Source: Gemmataceae bacterium (GTDB lineage Bacteria; Planctomycetota; Planctomycetia; Gemmatales; Gemmataceae). Taken from it: DNA of 41,838 nucleotides. The position numbers were made by a program, and so were the translations under genes. How positions within the stretch are numbered: the stretch's first letter is position 1; each line of letters starts with the position of its first letter. Shown here in pieces: positions 1 to 7,690 of the stretch. Below the pieces are notes generated by a model, which was not told where the DNA came from, did not search any database, and saw only the letters and a program-made list of their open reading frames with translations. The stretch covers positions 1 to 41,838 of the forward strand of contig JAIEQO010000166.1 in NCBI GenBank assembly GCA_019747655.1, written 5' to 3'.

Positions 1-59
1 CGCCAGGACCGGTGAGGCCTGCCATTACGTTCTCGCGGCAGGCCTCACCGGTCCTGGCG
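1..59. repeat. Perfect 23-bp inverted repeat (hairpin) at window start
   Basis: Arms 1-23 and 37-59 are perfectly complementary, with a 13-nt loop. The hairpin lies just downstream of the minus-strand isomerase gene, so it may act as a terminator, but there is no T tract. Bases 37-78 resemble 6887-6929, which holds the same position after another minus-strand gene. Confidence 0.9.
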
Positions 60-75
60 GACCGCTCGACCCGCC

Positions 76-891
76 CTACGAGGGCTCGCACTCCCGCATG
101 TACCGGATGCTCTCCCGGGCGATGGTGTCCGGGTCGGGCGAGTAGTCGAACACCTCGACCGACACCCAGCCGGTGTAGTTCGCGTCCCGCAGGGCGCGGA
201 AGATCGGCCGGAAGTCGGTCGCCCCGAACCCCGGGCCGCGGAGGTTCGGGTCGTTGGCGTGGAAGTGGTGCAGGTCGGCGGCGTTCGCGCGAATCACGTC
301 CCGGGTCGGCTCGGGCTCGGCCGACATGGCCTTCACGTCCAGGTGCAGCCGGACGCGGGGGTGGGCCAGCCGGCGGATGAGGGCGACGGCCTCGGCCGCG
401 GTGTTCAGGAAATTCGTCTCGGCCGGGGTGAGCGGCTCCAGGCAGAGGGTGACGCCGGTGTCGTCGAGGACCCGCAGACAGTGTGACAGTGTGTCGGCGG
501 CGCGGGCTTCGCCGTCGGCCTTCGTCACCCCGGCCGGCAGGTTCCGCTGGGCCGGCGACCCGAGGACGAGGAGGTCGCCGCCGAGGTCGGCCGCCGCCCG
601 GGCGAGGTCGGCCAGGTACTCGCCGGTCCGCTTCCGGACCGCCGGGTCGTCGCCGGTGAGGTGGAACCCCTCGGTCTTGGCGAGCAGCCAGTGTAGACCG
701 ATGATCCGCACCCCGGCGGCCTCGGCCTGCTGCCGCAGCTCGGCCCGGCGGGCGGCCGGCACGTCGGTGATCCGCGGGGCCAGGGTGAACGGGGCCACCT
801 CCAGCCCGGCGTACCCCAACTCGGCCGCCCGCCCGCACACCCGCGCGTGGTCCCACCCGCCGAACGTCTCGTTGCAGATGGCGTACATCAT
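76..891 (-). CDS. Sugar phosphate isomerase/epimerase-like TIM-barrel protein
   Basis: This is a protein of about 271 residues of the AP-endonuclease-2-like TIM-barrel family, which includes sugar isomerases and epimerases. The usual divalent-metal ligands can be seen: Glu in 'CLEPLTP', Asp in 'LHLDVKAM', His in 'HHFHANDP' and Glu in 'VSVEVFD'. The substrate cannot be told from sequence. The frame is open further upstream to 957, but those 22 codons read through an inverted repeat ('KLETSNSKLETS'), so I start at the ATG-ATG pair at 891/888, where the conserved 'MYAICNETF' strand begins. No Shine-Dalgarno sequence is seen; the repeat arm ends 6 nt upstream of the start. The TAG stop (78-76) lies inside a dispersed GTAGGG repeat. 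There is no signal peptide, so it is probably cytoplasmic. Confidence 0.85.
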   Translation of the reverse strand: MMYAICNETFGGWDHARVCGRAAELGYAGLEVAPFTLAPRITDVPAARRAELRQQAEAAGVRIIGLHWLLAKTEGFHLTGDDPAVRKRTGEYLADLARAAADLGGDLLVLGSPAQRNLPAGVTKADGEARAADTLSHCLRVLDDTGVTLCLEPLTPAETNFLNTAAEAVALIRRLAHPRVRLHLDVKAMSAEPEPTRDVIRANAADLHHFHANDPNLRGPGFGATDFRPIFRALRDANYTGWVSVEVFDYSPDPDTIARESIRYMRECEPS

Positions 892-897
892 TCGGGA

Positions 898-1008
898 AGT
901 TTCGAGTTTCGAGTTTGAAGTTTCGAGTTTCAAGTTCTTATCAGCCGCGTCGGCCACAGGTCGGGCGGTCGCGGCACACTCGAAACTTCAAACTCGAAAC
1001 TCGAAACT
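898..1008. repeat. 31-bp perfect inverted repeat built of a 7-nt unit
   Basis: Arms 898-928 and 978-1008 are perfectly complementary, with a 49-nt spacer. Each arm is built from copies of the heptamer AGTTTCG (or its complement), with one GTTTGAA variant. The right side has one more unit, to about 1015. It lies between the protease stop and the isomerase start on the minus strand and is strikingly AT-rich against the surrounding sequence. Confidence 0.93.
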
Positions 1009-1013
1009 CGAAA

Positions 1014-2483
1014 CTACGGGATCGTGACCTCCCGCCGCCGGCCGTTCGGGTCGGTCGGGTCGTAGACGGTCAGCTTGGCCGACTTCAGCTTGCCGGCGGC
1101 GTCCCGGAACTCGGCCGGGGTGTTGACCGGGTTGCCGTTCACCTCTTTGACGGCCCACCGGCCCTCGCCCAGGGCCTTGAACTTGGCCGCCGCCGGGCCG
1201 CCGGGGACGACCTCCCGGACCAGCACCCCGGCCGGGACCCCGGCGTCCCGGCGCCCCAGGGCCAGGACGCTGGTGTACTCGACCCGCAGCCCGAGGACCG
1301 GCTCCGGCCGGACCGACGCCAGCCAGGGGACCTCGTTGCGGTACTTGGCCACCCGGACCGGGAGGGTGAGCGACTCGCCGCCCCGCCGGACCTCCAGGTC
1401 GATCGTGTTGCCGGCCAGGGCCGTTCCGACGTACTGAAGGAGGTCCTCGTACACGTTCGCCGGGTAGCCGTTGATCCGGACGATCCGGTCGCCCCGGCGG
1501 AGCCCGGCGGCCGCCGCCGGGCTCAGGTGCGTGACCTCCATGGCCAGGACCCCGCCCTCCTGGGCCGATTGGGGCAGCACCCCGAGGAACCCATACTCCA
1601 CTTCTTCTCCCCGGCGGAGGGCGTCCACCACCCGGCGGAGGTTGGCGTCGAACGGGAGGGCCCGGGCCGGGTCGCCGGCGGCCGCGACGGTGGTGGTCAG
1701 CCCGGCCAGCTTGCCGTCCAGGGTGAGCAGGGCGGCCCCGCTGCACCCCGGGTCGGCCCGGGCGTCGAGTTCGAGCACCGGGCCGTACTGGTACACGCTC
1801 CGGGCGGCGTCGAAGTTGGCCTCGGGGCGGGGCCGGTGGACCCCGGCCACGACCGCCAGCCCGCCGGCGGCTTTACCCCCCCCGGGGACGGGCGGCCCGG
1901 CCGCGAGGAGTAGCCGCCCGGGGACGAGGTTCGGGAACTCGTCGGCCCGCCCGCCGGGGAGCCGGACATCGGCGAACGGGAGTGCCTTCAGCCCGGCCGG
2001 CGGGGTCTGGAGTTTGAGGACGGCCAAGTCGCTCCGCCCGTCGGCGGCGTGGATGTCGGCGTATGACCCGCCGGCCGGGAGGTGGACGTAGATTTTCGTC
2101 GCGCCGTCGATCGTGTGGTAGTTGGTCAGGACCAGCCCGGCCGGGTCGATGACGACCCCGCCGGCGGCCCCGTGGTCGGCGACGGCCCGCGGGTCGGCCA
2201 GGTCGAGCCGGGCGGCCAGTTCGGCCCGGGCCGGGGACGGGTCGGCCTTCAGGGACGCCTTGCGGTCGAACCCGCCGAGCTGGCCGGGGTGGGCCGGCGG
2301 GGCGGCCGGTTTGGGGTACTGGTCGCTCCGTGAGACGACCACCGCCCCGACCGCCGCCCGGGCGGCGGCGTGGGCCGCGACCAGCTTCTTCTCCAGCGCC
2401 TCCAGCTCGTCCTGGGTGTCCGGCTGGGCGGCCGCGGGCGCGGCGCAGAGCAGGACGGCGGTGAGCGCGGGGAGCAGACGCAT
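1014..2483 (-). CDS. Secreted HtrA-like serine protease with two PDZ domains
   Basis: This 489-residue protein begins with a Sec signal peptide ('MRLLPALTAVLLCAAPAAA'). A trypsin-like (S1C) domain follows, with a recognisable triad: His123 in 'LTNYHTI', Asp152 in 'SDLAVLKL' and Ser248 in 'DPGCSGAAL'. The Ser motif departs from the usual GNSGGP, so specificity or activity may differ from DegP-type enzymes. PDZ 1 spans about residues 295-385 ('GFLGVLPQSA...GLRRGDRIVRINGY') and a more divergent PDZ 2 about 395-485. By family it should act in the periplasm or at the cell surface in protein quality control or processing. The ATG at 2483 directly starts the signal peptide. It is a minus-strand gene downstream of hemE, separated from it by a repeat. 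Confidence 0.88.
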   Translation of the reverse strand: MRLLPALTAVLLCAAPAAAQPDTQDELEALEKKLVAAHAAARAAVGAVVVSRSDQYPKPAAPPAHPGQLGGFDRKASLKADPSPARAELAARLDLADPRAVADHGAAGGVVIDPAGLVLTNYHTIDGATKIYVHLPAGGSYADIHAADGRSDLAVLKLQTPPAGLKALPFADVRLPGGRADEFPNLVPGRLLLAAGPPVPGGGKAAGGLAVVAGVHRPRPEANFDAARSVYQYGPVLELDARADPGCSGAALLTLDGKLAGLTTTVAAAGDPARALPFDANLRRVVDALRRGEEVEYGFLGVLPQSAQEGGVLAMEVTHLSPAAAAGLRRGDRIVRINGYPANVYEDLLQYVGTALAGNTIDLEVRRGGESLTLPVRVAKYRNEVPWLASVRPEPVLGLRVEYTSVLALGRRDAGVPAGVLVREVVPGGPAAAKFKALGEGRWAVKEVNGNPVNTPAEFRDAAGKLKSAKLTVYDPTDPNGRRREVTIP

Positions 2484-2536
2484 GGCCGGCCCGGCGAGTC
2501 GGGGGAGGGGTGTTGTAAGCCCGGGCGGCGTGATGT

Positions 2537-2594
2537 GTAGGGTGGGTCGGAATGACCCCTCCCCCCGGCCCCCTCCCCCACGGGGAGAGGGGGA
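2537..2594. repeat. Dispersed GTAGGGTGGGTCG element plus C-rich/G-rich hairpin
   Basis: Bases 2537-2549 are a copy of the GTAGGGYGGGTCG element also found on the minus strand at 66-78 and 6917-6929. It is followed by a C-rich stretch and a matching G-rich stretch (about 2568-2594) that can fold into an imperfect hairpin. Together they fill most of the 136-nt gap between hemE and the protease gene. Confidence 0.7.
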
Positions 2595-2619
2595 GCAAGC
2601 CCCGAGCCGTCGGGCCCGG

Positions 2620-3636
2620 TCACGCCCCCCGCTCGCCGGCTTCCCGCGCCGCCCGGACGTAGGCCGCGAAGTTATCCACCGGGGTGCCCTTGTCGACCCC
2701 GTGGTTCAGGTTGACGATGTGGCGGTTCCCGCCGCCGGCCCGGACGCACGCCCGGACGGCCTCGGTCACTTGGTCCGGGGTGCCGGTCCGCAACACCTCC
2801 TCGTCCACATTCCCTTGAAAGACGAGGTCCGTGTAGTCCCGGCGGGCGGCCGCGAGGTCGTGCCGGCTACCGAGGCTGACCACCTCGGCGCCGGCCGCGG
2901 CCATCCGGTCGTGGTACGGCCCTTCCTTCACGAACAGGATGCGGGGGACGCCCGTGGCGGCGGCCAGGATGCGCCGGTGGTGCGGCTGGGCCCAAGAGTC
3001 GTACTCGGCGGGGGTGAGCATCCCGGCCCACGAGTCGAAGAGCTGGTACAGGTCGGCCCCGTCGGCGACGAGGGTGCGGAGGAAGCCGACCGTGGCCGCG
3101 GACAGCTTGTCGAGCAGGCCGGTCCAGACGGCCGGCTGTTCCGCGGCGAAGCGGCGGGTGGCGGCGATGTCCTTGCCGGTGCCGATGCAGTAGGTGGCGA
3201 CGGTGAACGGGGCCCCGGCGAAGGCGATCACCGGCAGCTCGCCCCGCAGTTCGTCCTTCACCCGCTTGAGCAGGTCGCGGATGTGTTGGTACGTCGCAGG
3301 GTCCGGGTCGGCGGTGAGCCGATCGAGGTCGGCGAGCGTCCGTACCGGGCGGTCGGGGACTGGGCCCGCCCCGGGCTTGAGGGCGAACGGCAGCCCCATC
3401 GAGTAGGGGAGGGTGGTGATGTCGTAGAAGAGGATGATGGCGTCGACGCCGAACCGGCGGGGGCAGAGCGACGCGGCCGCCGACCGCTCGACATCGGCCG
3501 AGAACTCGTAGAACCCCAGGCCGTCGCGGACCCGGCGGAACTCCGGGTCCCACCGCCCGGCCTGCCGCATGGCCCAGACCGGCGGCCGGTCGACGGCCTC
3601 CCCGCGGGCCGCCCGGACGAGCAGGTGTTCCGGCAT
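2620..3636 (-). CDS. hemE: Uroporphyrinogen decarboxylase
   Basis: HemE converts uroporphyrinogen III to coproporphyrinogen III by removing four carboxyl groups in cytoplasmic heme synthesis. The 338-residue length fits the family. The N-terminal signature 'PPVWAMRQAGRWDPEFRRVR' matches the family PVWxMRQAGRxxPE motif, and 'FAGAPFTVATY' and 'LFDSWAGMLTPAEY' match later active-site segments. The ATG at 3636 overlaps the stop of ubiE by one base (TGATG), so the two are probably co-transcribed and translationally coupled, with ubiE first. Confidence 0.97.
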   Translation of the reverse strand: MPEHLLVRAARGEAVDRPPVWAMRQAGRWDPEFRRVRDGLGFYEFSADVERSAAASLCPRRFGVDAIILFYDITTLPYSMGLPFALKPGAGPVPDRPVRTLADLDRLTADPDPATYQHIRDLLKRVKDELRGELPVIAFAGAPFTVATYCIGTGKDIAATRRFAAEQPAVWTGLLDKLSAATVGFLRTLVADGADLYQLFDSWAGMLTPAEYDSWAQPHHRRILAAATGVPRILFVKEGPYHDRMAAAGAEVVSLGSRHDLAAARRDYTDLVFQGNVDEEVLRTGTPDQVTEAVRACVRAGGGNRHIVNLNHGVDKGTPVDNFAAYVRAAREAGERGA

Positions 3637-4421
3637 CAGAGGGTCCCGGTGGCCCCGGCCGCCGCGGCCGGCTTCACCCCAACATACAGGGTGGCGACGC
3701 CGAAGGTGAACGGCCGGTAGGTCACGTCGATGAGGCCGGCGGCCCGGAGCTTGGCCGCCAGGGCGTCGTAGTCCGGGAACCGCAGCACGCTTTCGGGCAG
3801 GTAGCGGTAGGCGTTCTCCCGGCTGCCGGTCAGCAACTGGCCGATCCGCGGCAGGACGTGCCGGAAGTAGGCCGTGTACACCCGGGCGAAGAGTCGATTC
3901 CGCGGGCGGGAGAACTCCAGCACCGCCACCCGCCCGCCGGGCTTCGCCACCCGCACCATCTCGGCCAGCCCGCGGTCCGGGTCGGTGACGTTCCGCAGCC
4001 CGAACGCCACCGCGACGAGCTGGAACGTGTCGTCGGCGAACGGTAGCGATTGGGCGTCGGCCTCGACGAACCGGATGCGGTCGCCGGCCCCGGCTTTCGC
4101 CGCCTTTTTGCCGGCCAGTTCCAGCATCTCCGGGCTGAAGTCGGCCCCGACGATCGGGACCACCCGCTTGGCAGCCCGGTCGTAGGCCAGGGCCAGGTCG
4201 CCGGTGCCGGTGCAGAGGTCAAGGATCGGGCCGGCCGACGCCGGGCCGGGCGGGACGAGTTTGGTGGTCCGCCGCCGCCAGTGCTTGTCGACGTTCAGGC
4301 TGAGCAGGTGGTTGAGGAAGTCGTACCACGGGGCGATCTGGCCGAACATCCGCTGGATGCGGGCCTCCCCCTTGTCGAGCAATTCGGCTGGCGGCACGGC
4401 GAACACCCGATGACGGACCAC
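3636..4421 (-). CDS. ubiE: UbiE/MenG-type quinone methyltransferase
   Basis: This 261-residue SAM-dependent C-methyltransferase of the UbiE/MenG family methylates demethylmenaquinone (or the ubiquinone precursor) late in quinone synthesis. The N-terminal 'IQRMFGQIAPWYDFLNHLLS' matches the family signature (FxxIAxxYDxxNxxLS). The SAM-binding loop is 'LDLCTGTGDLALAY', and 'AFGLRNVTDPDRGLAEM' is the second family signature. The start is a GTG at 4421, 87 nt from the divergent gene at 4509. It overlaps hemE by one base. Menaquinone is the likelier product in a planctomycete, but that is an inference. Confidence 0.93.
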   Translation of the reverse strand: MVRHRVFAVPPAELLDKGEARIQRMFGQIAPWYDFLNHLLSLNVDKHWRRRTTKLVPPGPASAGPILDLCTGTGDLALAYDRAAKRVVPIVGADFSPEMLELAGKKAAKAGAGDRIRFVEADAQSLPFADDTFQLVAVAFGLRNVTDPDRGLAEMVRVAKPGGRVAVLEFSRPRNRLFARVYTAYFRHVLPRIGQLLTGSRENAYRYLPESVLRFPDYDALAAKLRAAGLIDVTYRPFTFGVATLYVGVKPAAAAGATGTL

Positions 4422-4508
4422 GGCGGACGGCCCGCCGTCGGTTTATAACCTGAACCGGAGCCCGGCCCGGGGGACAACCGGCCGGCCGCCCCCGCGAGGA
4501 CGCCCGCC

Positions 4509-5135
4509 GTGCTGGACCGGAACACGTTCGTGGTCAAGGAGCGGGTCAAGCTGGTCTCGAACTCGAACACCTACGACATCCTGGACGGGGAGTCGGGCGA
4601 GGTGCTGGGGACGGCCGAGGAGCGGATCGGGACGCTCGTGCAACTGGCCCGGTTCTTCATCAGCAAGCACCTGATGCCGACCCGGGTGGAGGTCCGGGAG
4701 AAGCCGGACGACGCGCTCGTCTTCACCATCCGCCGGGGGGCGTACATCTTCAAGACCCGGGTGGAGGTCCACGACGCCCAGGGCGAGCTGGTCGGGTCCT
4801 TCAAGAGCAAGTTCTTCACCATCAGCGGCGGGTTCCACATCTACGACAAGGACGGCCGGCACTTCGCCGAGATCAAGGGGAAGTGGCTCGGGTGGGACTA
4901 CCGGCTGGTGACGCCCGACGGCAGCCTGGAGATGGGGAGGGTGTCGAAGAAGCTCGGGGCGATGGGGCTGGTCAAGGAGTTCTTCACCTCGGCCGACACC
5001 TACGCCGTCAGCATCAACCCCGAGATGGAGGAGGAGCCGCTGGCCAAGATGCTGATCCTGGCCGCCGCCCTGGCCATCGACACGATCTACAAGGAAGAGT
5101 CCCGGACGGTCGACCTCGGCGGGCTCGGGGAGTAG
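4509..5135 (+). CDS. LURP-one-related / scramblase-like protein
   Basis: This 208-residue cytoplasmic protein resembles the LURP-one-related/phospholipid-scramblase group (tubby-like beta-barrel fold around a central helix). Visible features are the opening 'NTFVVKERVKLVSNSNTYDI', alternating strands such as 'ARFFISKHLMPTRVEV', the 'YDKDGRHFAEIKGKWLGWDY' hairpin, and a C-terminal hydrophobic helix 'LAKMLILAAALAIDTIYKE' that would fill the barrel. The start is GTG. It is transcribed away from ubiE, and a hairpin followed by T residues lies just after its stop. The biochemical role of bacterial members is not established. Confidence 0.75.
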   Translation: MLDRNTFVVKERVKLVSNSNTYDILDGESGEVLGTAEERIGTLVQLARFFISKHLMPTRVEVREKPDDALVFTIRRGAYIFKTRVEVHDAQGELVGSFKSKFFTISGGFHIYDKDGRHFAEIKGKWLGWDYRLVTPDGSLEMGRVSKKLGAMGLVKEFFTSADTYAVSINPEMEEEPLAKMLILAAALAIDTIYKEESRTVDLGGLGE

Positions 5136-5144
5136 GAGTACAAC

Positions 5145-5270
5145 ACGGGGCCGCTGATGACGCAGACTTCGGCGCAGATGAGGCCGGATTAGAACGACAT
5201 CAATCTTCCGATCTGCGTTCCATCTGCGTCCGCCGATCTGCGTCATCAGCGGCCCCGTCTTCTGTTTTTT
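5145..5270 (+). terminator. 22-bp inverted repeat followed by a T tract
   Basis: Arms 5145-5166 and 5237-5258 are perfectly complementary (22 bp), with a partly paired 70-nt middle containing several CGCAGAT motifs. The right arm is followed by a T-rich run ending in six T at 5265-5270. This resembles an intrinsic terminator for the upstream gene, though the loop is unusually long. It belongs to the group of repeats seen between genes in this window. Confidence 0.65.
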
Positions 5271-5282
5271 CGGGAGGCGCCA

Positions 5283-6359
5283 ATGATCACCGCGGACGGC
5301 TGCCGGGCCCGGCGGCAGCGGCTCCTCGACCGGCTGAAGCCGGCCGGCCCGGTCGTCTTGGCCGACCCGAACCATCTCCGGTACTTCGCCAACTTCGCGG
5401 TCGAACCGATCAGCCACGGGGCCGGGTTCGGCGGGCTCTTGGAGATCCGACCCGACGGCCACAGCACCATCACCCACGACAACAAGCTGCCGAAGTCGAT
5501 CGAGGCGGCCCACGTCGACGAGCGGAAACCGGTCGAGTGGTACACCGGGCAGGCCCCACAGACCGGGCCGCGGGCGGACGTACTCCGGCCGGCCGTGGTG
5601 GCCGCCGGGGGCCGCATCCACGACGCCCTCGACGACGCCGACGCCCACCGCCTGTACGCCGTCACGGCCGACCTGCGCCGGCGGAAGGACCCGGACGAAC
5701 TGGACCAACTCCGGGCCTGCATGACGGCCACCGACGTCGGCCACGCCTGGGCCCGGGCCAACGTCAAGCCGGGGATGGCCGAACTGGACGTGTACGCCGG
5801 GGTGTGCCGGGCGATCTACGCCCACCTCGGCGAGTGGGCGCTCGTCTACGGCGACTTCACCGTGGCCGACGGGACGAAGCGGGGTGGGCCGCCGACGCCG
5901 CACGTCCTGGCCGCCGGGGAGACGTTCATCATCGACTACTCGGTCGTCCTCCGCGGCTACCGCAGCGACTTCACCAACACGCTCGTGGTCGGAGGGCAAC
6001 CGACCGCGGACCAGAAACGCATCTTCGACCTGTGCGTCGGGGCGATGCGGGCCGGGGAGGGGCGGTTGAAGGCCGGGGCGACCTGCCAGACGGTCTACGA
6101 CGCCGTGCGGGGCGTGTTCGAGGCGGCCGGCATGGCGGACCACTTCCCGCACCACGCCGGCCACGGCATCGGGCTCGAACACCCCGAGGCCCCGTTCCTG
6201 GTCCGGCACTCGACGGAAACGCTGGCCGCCGGCGACGTGGTGACGCTCGAACCCGGCCTGTACATCCCCGGCGTCGGCGGCGTCCGGATCGAGAACAACT
6301 ACCTGGTGACGGACGCGGGCTACGAGCGGCTGAGCGGCCACGTCATCTCGCTGACGTGA
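5283..6359 (+). CDS. M24-family metallopeptidase (Xaa-Pro aminopeptidase-like)
   Basis: This 358-residue protein has a creatinase-like N-terminal domain (about 1-130) and a pita-bread M24 catalytic domain. The five metal ligands are all recognisable: Asp218 ('IIDYSVV'), Asp229 ('YRSDFTNT'), His294 ('GHGIGLE'), Glu323 ('TLEPGLY') and Glu337 ('VRIENN'). The expected function is removal of an N-terminal residue before proline, in the cytoplasm, with two divalent metal ions. The ATG at 5283 follows a GGGAGG Shine-Dalgarno sequence. No signal peptide is present. Confidence 0.9.
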   Translation: MITADGCRARRQRLLDRLKPAGPVVLADPNHLRYFANFAVEPISHGAGFGGLLEIRPDGHSTITHDNKLPKSIEAAHVDERKPVEWYTGQAPQTGPRADVLRPAVVAAGGRIHDALDDADAHRLYAVTADLRRRKDPDELDQLRACMTATDVGHAWARANVKPGMAELDVYAGVCRAIYAHLGEWALVYGDFTVADGTKRGGPPTPHVLAAGETFIIDYSVVLRGYRSDFTNTLVVGGQPTADQKRIFDLCVGAMRAGEGRLKAGATCQTVYDAVRGVFEAAGMADHFPHHAGHGIGLEHPEAPFLVRHSTETLAAGDVVTLEPGLYIPGVGGVRIENNYLVTDAGYERLSGHVISLT

Positions 6360-6451
6360 TCCGTACGTGCCAGCAAGCTTTTCCTTTTTTGGTTCCCATT
6401 CGGAGCGTGGCGCCCTCCACTCCGTAGCCCCGCGTCGTCCGTAGTAGACGG

Positions 6452-6480
6452 TTGACTTACATCCGCTAAGTGCGTATAAG
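6452..6480 (+). promoter_or_regulatory. Sigma70-like promoter, TTGACT-17-TATAAG
   Basis: A -35 box TTGACT (6452-6457) and a -10 box TATAAG (6475-6480) are separated by exactly 17 nt, in a locally AT-richer patch. It points at the small secreted-protein gene that begins about 40 nt further on. A short GGTAT/ATACC inverted repeat at about 6481-6496 lies near the expected transcription start. Confidence 0.7.
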
Positions 6481-6520
6481 GGTATGTGGGTATACCTTCC
6501 GTAACCTACAGGGTACACCT

Positions 6521-6877
6521 GTGGAACACGTGTCGCGACGTGGGGCGATCGGGATGGTAGCTGCCGGGGCCGTTCTCGCCAGCGGGTCCGAGGCCAGGGC
6601 CGAGCATCGGCCGCCCAAGCTGTGGCACACCTGGGTCTGGCTGGATCCCGAGCAACATGCGCACCGGTTCACGATCGAGGACCTCGGGTCGGGGGCGTTC
6701 AAGCTGAAGGATCACACCGGGCAGACCGGCACGGCCACCTTCAACCGCGACCTGAACAGATTCGATGTCGTCGAGGGGCCGCTCAAGGGTTACGGCTTTC
6801 ACATCCCGGAGTTCAAGCAGTTCGTCCTCGTAACCAAAACCGGGTCGATTGCTTTGTATAAAGAGAGCTTGAACTGA
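6521..6877 (+). CDS. Small secreted protein with twin-arginine-like leader
   Basis: I do not recognise a named family. From the GTG at 6521 the product is 118 residues: 'VEHVSRRGAIGMVAAGAVLA' is an RR-containing leader with a hydrophobic core ending near 'SEARA', suggesting Tat export. The mature part (about 95 residues) is compact, with 'KLWHTWVWLDPEQHAHRF' and 'FKLKDHTGQTGTATFNRD', and looks like an all-beta domain. The frame is open back to a GTG at 6470, but that codon lies between the promoter boxes, so it is unlikely to be translated. The GTG at 6530 is an alternative start. It converges on the DUF1080 gene. Confidence 0.6.
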   Translation: MEHVSRRGAIGMVAAGAVLASGSEARAEHRPPKLWHTWVWLDPEQHAHRFTIEDLGSGAFKLKDHTGQTGTATFNRDLNRFDVVEGPLKGYGFHIPEFKQFVLVTKTGSIALYKESLN

Positions 6878-6886
6878 CGTGGAGAC

Positions 6887-6929
6887 GGCAGGCCTCGCCG
6901 GTCCTCCGGACCGGCGCGACCCACCCTAC
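6887..6929. repeat. Second copy of the window-start repeat
   Basis: Bases 6887-6905 match 37-55 at 18 of 19 positions. After a short gap both continue to a GTAGGGYGGGTCG element read on the minus strand, and in both places this element contains the TAG stop of a minus-strand gene. Confidence 0.75.
6896..6916. terminator. Hairpin between convergent genes
   Basis: A perfect 9-bp GC-rich stem (6896-6904 with 6908-6916) closes a 3-nt loop in the 48-nt gap between the convergent genes ending at 6877 and 6926. It could terminate both transcripts. No T tract is seen. Confidence 0.55.
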
Positions 6930-7609
6930 TTCAAGCTCTTGATCTCGATGTCCTTGAAGTGAATCTCGGTCCCCTCGCTCTGGAGGGCGATGCGGCCCTT
7001 CGTCAGGTTGCCCTTCGCCCCGCCGTTCACCACCTTGCCGTTCACCGCCACCGTGATGTCGCCGCCCTGGCAGGTGATCTCGTACCGGTTCCACTCGCCG
7101 AACGGCTTCTCGACGGCCTCGTCCTTCGGCGACCGCCAGATGTGGCGGTTGGTCTTGTCGGCCGCGTCCCGGCGGTCGGCCGGCACGTCCAGCTTCACCT
7201 CGGCGGCGGTTTGCAGCCACAGGTCGCCGGCCCGGCCGCTGCGGAGCTGCACCTCGATGCACACCGGCCAGACGGTGTCGCCCTTTTGGCAGTGGACGAG
7301 GACGCCGCTGTTGCCGGCTTTCAGCTCCTTCGGGTAGCGCCACTTCAGCCGCAGCGTGTAGTCGCCGTACTCCTTGTCGGTGACGAGGTAGCCGGTCGGC
7401 TTGCCGGTGCCGCGCAGCTCGCCGTCCACGACCGACCAAGAATTTTTCGGGTCGAAGGCAGCCGTCGGGCCGTCCTTCTGGGCCCGGCCGAACGCCTTCC
7501 AGCCGGCGAAGTCCTTGCCGTTGAAGAGCGGGGTGAAGCCGTCCCGGTCGTCCGCCGGTGCGGCAGCGATCAGGAGGGCGAGGGCGGCCGGAGCGAGGAC
7601 GAGGCGCAT
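6926..7609 (-). CDS. Secreted DUF1080 (3-keto-disaccharide hydrolase-like) protein
   Basis: This is a 227-residue protein with a Sec signal ('MRLVLAPAALALLIAAAPA') and one DUF1080 domain, a concanavalin-like beta-jelly roll. It shows the usual opening 'FTPLFNGKDFAGWKAFG', the central 'LRLKWRYPKELKAGNSGVLV' and the closing 'GRIALQSEGTEIHFKDIEI'. Members bind or cleave (3-keto-)glycosides outside the cytoplasm. The frame is open to 7651, but the extra 14 codons read through an inverted repeat, so I choose the ATG at 7609. It follows the DUF1501 gene on the same strand with only the repeat between them. Its TAG stop lies in a dispersed repeat. Confidence 0.88.
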   Translation of the reverse strand: MRLVLAPAALALLIAAAPADDRDGFTPLFNGKDFAGWKAFGRAQKDGPTAAFDPKNSWSVVDGELRGTGKPTGYLVTDKEYGDYTLRLKWRYPKELKAGNSGVLVHCQKGDTVWPVCIEVQLRSGRAGDLWLQTAAEVKLDVPADRRDAADKTNRHIWRSPKDEAVEKPFGEWNRYEITCQGGDITVAVNGKVVNGGAKGNLTKGRIALQSEGTEIHFKDIEIKSLK

Positions 7610-7619
7610 GGGGAGTTCC

Positions 7620-7686
7620 TGGGACCGCGGCCGTCCCGGCCGCATCGGCACAAGCCCAGGAAGCGGCCGGGACGGCCGCAGTCCCA
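7620..7686. repeat. 24-bp inverted repeat between DUF1501 and DUF1080 genes
   Basis: Arms 7620-7643 and 7663-7686 pair along 24 bp with one mismatch, which is a G-U wobble in the minus-strand RNA. Each arm also contains a near-palindrome of its own (CGGCCGTCCCGGCCG). It starts 4 nt after the DUF1501 stop and ends 10 nt before the DUF1080 start. Confidence 0.92.
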
Positions 7687-7690
7687 GGGG

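Noticed and set aside
4443-6518. 691-codon minus-strand frame across the LURP-like and M24 genes
   Set aside because: It spans two real genes and an inverted repeat on the opposite strand and has no recognisable domain.
6470-6520. Longer N-terminus of the small Tat-type protein (GTG at 6470)
   Set aside because: The codon lies between the -35 and -10 boxes, so it would be upstream of the transcript start.
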